In this document: positions 57,448 to 64,000 of the stretch, piece by piece
Layout of the letters: each line of letters starts with the position of its first letter
Position numbering within the stretch: the first letter of the stretch is position 1
Assembly (NCBI GenBank): GCA_024811115.1
Contig: JAKOGH010000790.1
Location: forward strand, 278,325 to 342,324
Reading direction: 5' to 3'
Source of the DNA: Terana coerulea
Lineage: Eukaryota > Basidiomycota > Agaricomycetes > Polyporales > Phanerochaetaceae
DNA length: 64,000 bases
Translations under genes and position numbers: made by a program
The notes under the pieces: generated by a model
Databases searched by the model: none
What the model was told of the DNA's origin: nothing
What the model saw: the letters and a program-made list of their open reading frames with translations, nothing else

Positions 57448-58698
57448 ATGGCGACGCTGCAACTTCCTCCAGAACTTACGCGGCGCATCATCTGCCTCGT
57501 CGTGGCAGAATACGTCGATGCTGCAATCACGACCCTCGACGATGACGGCAAAAATGTGTTCACGAAGCGAACAATGCGTCCGGATAGCATGGTCAGTGGC
57601 TGTATGCGTTCACATAAAACTTATTCATATTGTCTATCTACCAGAACAATCCCATCCAAGCTTTGCTTGAGGTATCTTTCCAAGTGCGGCACCTCACTCT
57701 GCGCGTTCTGTCCGAAGTGCTTGGGATTTCCTACTATGAGAGTGGAATTGGACGGTGAGTACGGTACCACTCCGCCGCCCTGATATCTCTGCCAACACCC
57801 GTTCATATCACTATCAGACTCAACGGCTACCCCTTGACTCGGCTCCAACGGGCGCATTGTCTATGGGTCACGAAGTGGATCGACGTGTCCAAGCGCGAGG
57901 AAGAAGAAGTGCTAGAAACCGGTGTGCACCGCCTGATCCATCTGTACGACACGCTGTCCCTCGTGCGCCAGAATGCATGCGGCGCGCAGGCAGACTCCTG
58001 GGTGTACCCTCCGGACGCGGACAGCGACAGTCTCGCACTCGAAGACTCTACGCGAGGACGTCTTTATGCCAAGGCGCGTGGTGCCCTAGACATTGCTCTT
58101 GACGGTCTCGAGTGTGTGCCGGGCGAGCTACTTGCGTGGCTTGGCCCACGCCTCCAATTTGAATTATATCGCTTGCGGGCAGGTGAGCTATCAATTTACT
58201 TGTAGCGAGAAAGACTGCTGATATCTGTCGCAAAAGTTCTAATATATGGTCTGGCTGTTCTTAACCTCGACCATATTTTTCGCAGATTGGATGAACTCTA
58301 CTATGCCGATTCGGAGGAGATGATTGCGAACACGGCACATTGCGCTACAACAAGCACAAGGTGATTGCATTGTTACTGCAGGAAGGCCTAGACCAGTTGG
58401 AAAAGGAACACCTTGAGTTTGTCGAGTGCGTGCAGTCATCCCCGCCGCTCGGCCCCATGGAAGCTCTAATTGGACCAGCGATTGTAAGTCCACTTGGAGA
58501 TTGCACCCACTGTATTTCTTCATTTACATGATCCCTTTGCAGCTCCACGGGCTGTGTGCCACGCTGTCCGAGTTCCAGGAATACTATGAGCTGCCCGTAT
58601 CGTGCAAACAGCTTTACAGAGAAAGTTTGGCAATTGCTGAACGCCTCAGCGATGCCTTGCAGCCGTATTTGGAAGCTATAAAAAGGACTAGACCTTGA
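57448..58698 (+). CDS. F-box-like family protein, copy II
   Basis: Unrecognised agaricomycete family with an F-box-like N-terminus. ATG 57448 gives MATLQLPPELTRRIICLVVA and EYVDAAITTLDDDGKN. An intron leads to NNPIQALLEVSFQVRHLTLR and VLSEVLGISYYESGIGR. The next exon has LNGYPLTRLQRAHCLWVTKW and LIHLYDTLSLVRQNACGAQ. After more introns come VIALLLQEGLDQLEKEHLEF and LHGLCATLSEFQEYYELPV, ending KRTRP at 58698. Exon phases match copy III. The exon near 58210-58340 (LAVLNLDHIF) is poorly resolved, so the middle is less certain. It may act as a ubiquitin-ligase adaptor, but that rests on the weak F-box alone. Confidence 0.6.
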
Positions 58699-59095
58699 CT
58701 GCTGTGCCTTCAGCGGACGTCTACTACTGTATCGGCTGTGTTCGTGAGCCGAGATTTTCACTAATCCGCTTAGATACACATCCCTGGCACGAGTGTTTCA
58801 TTAGTCACCTTGAATGAACATTGTGTACCTGTGTGAATGTAACGAGATGAAATTATAATATGCCACTTGTACACCTTACTCTCAAAGCTCGAAGCTCGAA
58901 GCTTGAGAGGTGACGATGTCTGCACCCGTGCCGTTACGTCTGCGTGCTTACGAGCGCACCATGAGCACGTGCTTGTCATTGCATAGTCGCGTCGCGGTCG
59001 CGCCGGGACGCCACTCACCGACTTGACTGCTCCCTCCACGTCTTGAAAGCGCATCTGCGGCCAGCATTCAAAAACTTAGAGACGTTCCTCGGAAA

Positions 59096-60470
59096 ATGGT
59101 CAATTTGCCGCTAGAAATCCTGCGGCTCGTCATCTGCGCCGTGATGACCCGTTATATCGACCATGCAGTCACCTGCGACGAGAGAGTACCGCGAAATGTA
59201 CGATCCTGACGACGACAGCGCGATATCTCAACCACGTCAAGACGCGGAGGTAAGTACTTCTTATTCCGAGCCCAAAGTAGTGTGTGATCCCAAAGTATTG
59301 GTACAGGTCAATCCTGTCCTGGCGTTGCTGAGGACATCGTACCAAGTGCGGCACATTACCTTGCGCGTCTTGTCGCAGACCCTCGGGCTCCGGTATGATG
59401 GGAGCGGGGTTGGGAGGTGCGCCAGCTGCGTTTTGCCATTACTCACGGCCTCAATGCCCACTGCAGACTTAACTGCGATCCGTGGGCGGACATCGCGGAC
59501 ACCCGCTGGATGTGGGATGGGGAATTCTGTTTGGCCCATGCCAAGAAGATCGAGCAGTCCGAGATCAAGTGCCTTTCAGAGGTATACAACGCGCTCGGGG
59601 TCGCGCGGTGGACGACACTGTCAGTACAACGGGAGGTGACGGGATCCGGACGCCACCCAGACGACGAGCCTGACGAGGAGGCGGAGGTGAAGAAGGCGCG
59701 AGAATATATCCGTGAATCGGATGATCTTATCCGCAAAGCCCGACAGGCCATGGATCGCCTCCCGGACGAAATTACTGACCGGCTGCACTCTCGCTATCTG
59801 GATGAGCTCCTCAACCTGAAAACTAGTAAGTTTGGTGGTTGCCCTCTCATTTGCGGTGACACTGACACACATCGGTATTTCACCTGCAGTTGGAGCTTAC
59901 GGCGAGTCGTTTCTCACGCTTAGGTTACATCTCGAGACGCTTTATGACCTTGAGCCCCTTGAAGACACATGCGAAGAAGGTTCTCCGCTTTATATCGCTT
60001 TGGAGGTAAGTCAGGCATCCATAAATGCTTCGTGCGCCTGTCATGTACTAATCCACAGACGGCATCCACAGACAACAAGCTCCCTTCTTTCCGCCGCATT
60101 GGAAGCCCTGCTGGCCACACACCATGAACTGTGCTGCACTGTTTATGCATTCGACAATCTAGAGTTACTTCTATTCGATGATCGTTATAAAGATGCAGGC
60201 GAAGCTGGTATAGTACGTCCTGGGGTTTCAACTGCCTTATATGCTTCTCACCGCGCACCTCCGCAGCTGGAAGCTCTCGTGGACTTGCTATTGGAGATTG
60301 AGTCCTTGGAAATGCCGTCGACGTGCGAGCCATTGTACGCAGAGGTTCGAGAAGCCGCACTTGGCTTGGGATCAATTTTGAAGATGTGTATAGCAGAACG
60401 GTGCTTGCTCGAGATAGAAGAAGAAGCGACGTGTGTTTTCCAGTTGGTCCATATTTCGCCTGTAGGATAG
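59096..60470 (+). CDS. F-box-like family protein, copy III
   Basis: Paralogue of copy II. ATG 59096 reads MVNLPLEILRLVICAVMTRY and IDHAVTCDER, then slips at GAGAGAG (near 59180) into MYDPDDDSAISQPRQDAE. A start at 59163 would avoid the slip but drop the F-box-like part. Further exons: VNPVLALLRTSYQVRHITLR, LNCDPWADIADTRWMWDGEF, SDDLIRKARQAMDRLPDEIT, YGESFLTLRLHLETLYDLE, TTSSLLSAALEALLATHHEL and LEALVDLLLEIESLEMP, ending SPVG at TAG 60470. Residues align with copy II at each exon border. Confidence 0.6.
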
Positions 60471-60535
60471 CAGTGTTCACCCGTCTATGAGTGTATATTG
60501 GATCAAAGATCGCAGGATTACACGGTTCTGTAATA

Positions 60536-62408
60536 TCAACAATGGTATACTGCGCTGACCCGCGGGACCAGACGAATCTTGAACGGCAGCGGAGTGCGTC
60601 CGGAAGTACCCTCGTATTCTTCGAGCGAGACAGGCGCGCCCGGGACTTCCAGAATCGTGAAGGCCCACAGCAACCGGGAGATCGCCAGGAACAGAACTCT
60701 TTCAGCAATGTTGACACCTGGGCAGACACGCCGTCTTATAAACACACATGTGAGGCACACCATGAGACATATTTCACTGAGGCACTTACCCCGCACCGAA
60801 GGACCAATGATAGGGGTCTGTACTAACGCCATATCCTCTGCTTGGCTTATCCGACGCAGGCGTCTCGGTATGCAGATGTCGCCCAGGGTTGAAGGCGTGC
60901 CTGCGCATATGCCTTCGTTAGCTACTGGCCGCACTGACCCCATCAGCCGGTGAACTCACGGATCCGGATATCGCGCCGCGTCGTGATGCAGAGACCAGAT
61001 GTTCAAGACGAGGCCCGTGCCCTTGGGTATGCACATCCCGTCGTACACAAACTCTTCCGTGGTACAGTGCGGGGCCCCGATCCAGAAGGGCGAGTGCAGC
61101 CGCAGCACTTCCTTGACGATCGCGCGGACGTAGGGAGATTCGTCTCGTCGGCGGCGGCCGGCCAACGTTCATGGCCGACGACGCGAGCGAGCTCGTCGTA
61201 GGCATGTTGCTGGACATCCGAGTACTTTCCGACGAGAGCGAGGAACCATTGGATAACGCCGGATGTCTGGGATCGCGGTGAGTCTCGGCGTTACAAAAAA
61301 TAGTCGGGGGCTCCTTACAGAGTGAAAGCCGCCGAGAGTGAACGCGGCAGACAACATACAAATGTCCTCCTGGTCAAGTATTCCGCGCGCCTGATTGTCG
61401 AGCAGGACTTTGGCCAAGCAGTCAGGCACGTCCTCGCCGGCGTCCGCGCGCTTTTGAACAGACGCGGTCAAGGAGCTGTAAACCTCGACAAAGCGTCGTG
61501 CAGCGCCCTCGGGCACGGCTGCGTGTCTTGCTCGGTAACCACTGCAATGGCTCGACAAAGTCGATGAGATTTGAGAATGCCCCTGTTCCGGACCATCAGT
61601 TCCGGAAAACTAGGCTACGATAAGCACCACGGACCCGTTAATTCATTAAACTCCTTCCCGAGAGATTGGAAACGTTGGACGAGAGGGTCGTCTGATGCTT
61701 GCAGCCCGAGTGGCAAATGCGAGGGTCAGCATGTTGCTACACAACGTATTGTGTGAGCCGTTCATTCTGAGATATGCTATGAAACTATACATACTTTAAC
61801 GCGTAACGTGCCGCGTATTTGGCGGGGTTAATAGCCCGCGTGCCTCCTTCGGAGGCGTTGCATAAGGCCTCGATCATCATCCGGGATTCATAGTCGAAGA
61901 CGTTGTCATGGCTTTGGACAGACTTTCCGGTGACCATCTGCGCGAATATCTTGCGATGTTGCCGCCTGTACATGTCTCAGTCATTTGACCTGGCCAACAC
62001 ACAGTATGGCTATATTTCATACCAAGTGTCGCCATACGGTGAACCCGTAATACCGCGCCCGTTCAGAATCGTCCTGTTCTTGATAAAGTATGGGATGCGG
62101 CTAGAGGTGATCGCGCCGCGGCCGGCGAAGATGTCACGCGCAACGACCGGGTCGGAGATCACCACGAAAAGTTGACTGCCCATGTAAAAAGAGTACAGAC
62201 TCCCATACGCTTGTGCCCAGGCGTGCAGCGTCCGTTCAGGGTAGCTCTGGAGGTGCGGTATCCAGGTGCGCGGACCAGGCGGGATGGGGACGCCACCCTT
62301 TTCCGCGTGAATTTTGCGGAGTAGGAAGGGCACAACGAGGCGCAAGCCCAAGGCGACGAGAAGAAGAAGTCCGACGGATGCCGCCGTGGAAACCTGGGTC
62401 GACAGCAT
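60536..62408 (-). CDS. cytochrome P450 monooxygenase
   Basis: Microsomal P450 of the fungal CYP5144/CYP2-like style. ATG 62408 encodes a membrane anchor (VGLLLLVALGLRLVVPFLL) then the proline hinge PIPPGPRTWIPHL. Downstream: YGDTW, RRQHRKIFAQMVTGKSVQ, NMLTLAFATRAAS, AAFTLGGFHS (I-helix region), EVLRLHSPFWIGAPH (ExxR helix) and CIPKGTGLVLNIWSLHHD. The heme-binding motif is completed across an intron (SFGAG, then RRVCPGVNIAERVLF), so the cysteine is present. Two frame breaks lie in the middle, near 61690 and near the GGG run at about 61512. The C-terminus ends early at VSAVYHC. It is either a decayed gene or two consensus errors. Confidence 0.75.
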
Positions 62409-64000
62409 TTGCGTAACTCAGTTACAATGTTTGGTTTTGAGAGACGGACGACGACCCACGAAAACGTCTGCGTTTTTGCGAAGCATCTTGTTCATCGAGA
62501 GCTCGGATGTAGATGGTGAATCAAGACCTTGAGTTTACTGGTAGGGTCTTATAGTCATCGGATGCCTCGCTTTGCGTTCTCCATTAGGCACTGAGTTCAG
62601 TGGAACGCCGGGAAACAAGAGAGCAGTGCGCGAACAGGCCGCCCGTCCAGTCCTTGGCCTGTATGCCCCGGCAAGACCAAGGCATACATGGTATCCCCTA
62701 GGAGATACAATCCTCCAGAAATGTGGCGTTCGGACTTCCGCGCGCCGCACCGTTCGCAGTCACACGGTGGGTCTAGACCGTGGCGTCAGTCTGCTGTAAC
62801 GGCACGGTAGTTGCGACTAACCTACAAAGTTTCTGGTACTGGTATGCGGGCTGCAGGGATCTGGAACCATTGCAGTGATTCAGGACATGATGAACGCGGA
62901 CTATAGACGGATATCTGCCAATAGTCTTCACCGCAGATACATTCCTCGGCCACACTTGTTGATGAATGGGCATGTGCCGCAGCATCTTGCGATGGAAGTT
63001 CAAGCACTCTGGCTGTAAATGCATCTTCAATTTAGTTAGAACACATACACAGAACAAGGTATAGCATGGGTGTGATTACTCACCAGAGCTTAGATCAATT
63101 AACCAACTTACCAGAGCGCGACTTAGTAGGTTGCGATGGAGAGCCACCGCATGCCCGCAAATACGCCGTGCATGGTTACACAGTCCTTACAAGACTCTAG
63201 ATGGAAGGGTGGGGGTAACGTCAGCGTTGGTTGCCCGGAAAACATGAGGCTTCACCGTTCGCAAGCTCACCAAACTAGCCGCCAAATATTTCTAGCAAAT
63301 TTCATTTCGCACCGCGCAGTGGCGACCACTTCATGACAGGGTGGCGAAGCTTAATCAAGAAGCGACAGATGAATATGATCTGGACGGCCAGATATCCCCC
63401 ATAACTGCGTCGGAAGCACAAGGTGCCCTGTTGAACTAGCTTGAATGCTGGATAGTGGAGTTATGGTTATGCGGCTTCCGAGTATTGTACCAAACCTACT
63501 TACCAGGAGGCATGGTTCGCGGACCTACATGGCTTCGGCCTAGATGTCGCCTCCCGGCATCCGCTGAACAAAGTTACATCGCCCGGTCCAAGCTATGCAT
63601 CCAGGCTTCAAGTTTCTATTCCGAGAGTTTTTCGACAGGTTCATGGGACTGGTCTAGGTCTTGGATGTGCGTAAGTCGAATAATTCAGATTTTAACTGTT
63701 CGATTTGACCAGCAACTCACCGCATTGTCACCGCGAACGAAGCAGTCTCGCTCATCCCGTAGTAAGCCCGAATTATACGGGCAACAACGGCGCGTTTAAT
63801 GACTGGCGCATCGGAGAATCGGAGTCGCTGCGAGCAACCAGGGATACTCTGAGATTGAACAGCGGAGAGCATTCGACGAGGCCGAGCACCGCGTGTCGGG
63901 GTCAGATCTCACCGCTTCCATCCAGTTGACATTCTGGGTGCAAGCTAGATGTCAGCCGGATTTGCAAAGTTCAGATTTCAGCCAGGTGCCCTACTGGCGT
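62409..64000. other. no supportable gene
   Basis: Upstream flank of the P450. Frames are short and lack motifs on both strands. Confidence 0.45.

Noticed and set aside
56060..62408. PKS-P450 biosynthetic cluster
   Set aside because: The PKS parts are only broken acyltransferase pieces inside a transposon-like element; no synthase gene is present.
1..64000. tRNA genes and CRISPR arrays
   Set aside because: No B-box-like tRNA core with a foldable cloverleaf and no regularly spaced repeats were seen by eye; a tRNAscan run would be needed to exclude a tRNA.

Overview
The window looks like nuclear DNA of an agaricomycete basidiomycete, most likely a wood-decaying polypore-type fungus. Genes are GC-rich and cut by many short GT-AG introns of about 50-70 bp. 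The gene set fits: AA9 lytic polysaccharide monooxygenase with a CBM1 cellulose-binding module, DUF6534 membrane protein, MYND and F-box-like family expansions, a microsomal P450 and an S28 secreted peptidase. I placed exons by translating by eye and checking splice phase. Family calls rest on recalled family motifs, not on searches.

Layout. 0-2.4 kb: no gene I can support. 2.4-13.9 kb: housekeeping block with an UNC93-like MFS protein, an unrecognised gene, ribosomal protein eL14, an F-box/leucine-rich protein, a TMEM242-like mitochondrial membrane protein and exocyst subunit EXO70. 14.1-17.2 kb: an AT-rich island holding an EZH2-type SET methyltransferase gene. 17.2-20 kb: autophagy genes ATG18 and ATG101 in a head-to-head pair sharing about 180 bp. 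20.5-24.3 kb: a MYND zinc-finger gene and chaperonin CCT3. 24.5-46.6 kb: two inverted arms of about 3.3 kb (AA9 gene, its promoter, a MYND gene remnant and an unidentified block) around a 15 kb spacer. The spacer holds a DUF6534 protein, a tricalbin/Mug190-like SMP-C2 lipid-transfer protein, a small membrane protein, an S28 peptidase and RAD6. 46.8-51.6 kb: a tandem duplication of a small secreted protein gene. 52-54.5 kb: mostly non-coding. 54.5-60.5 kb: a tandem family of F-box-like genes, one of them split by a 1.76 kb terminal-inverted-repeat element carrying polyketide synthase acyltransferase fragments. 60.5-62.4 kb: a cytochrome P450. 62.4-64 kb: nothing supportable.

The most notable structures are the PKS-carrying TIR element, the inverted AA9/MYND duplication whose two AA9 copies carry different lesions, and the ATG18-ATG101 shared promoter. 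A warning for every reading: single-base frameshifts at C/G runs occur even in genes that must be intact, such as eL14 and CCT3. Many apparent breaks in this window are therefore probably consensus errors rather than biology.
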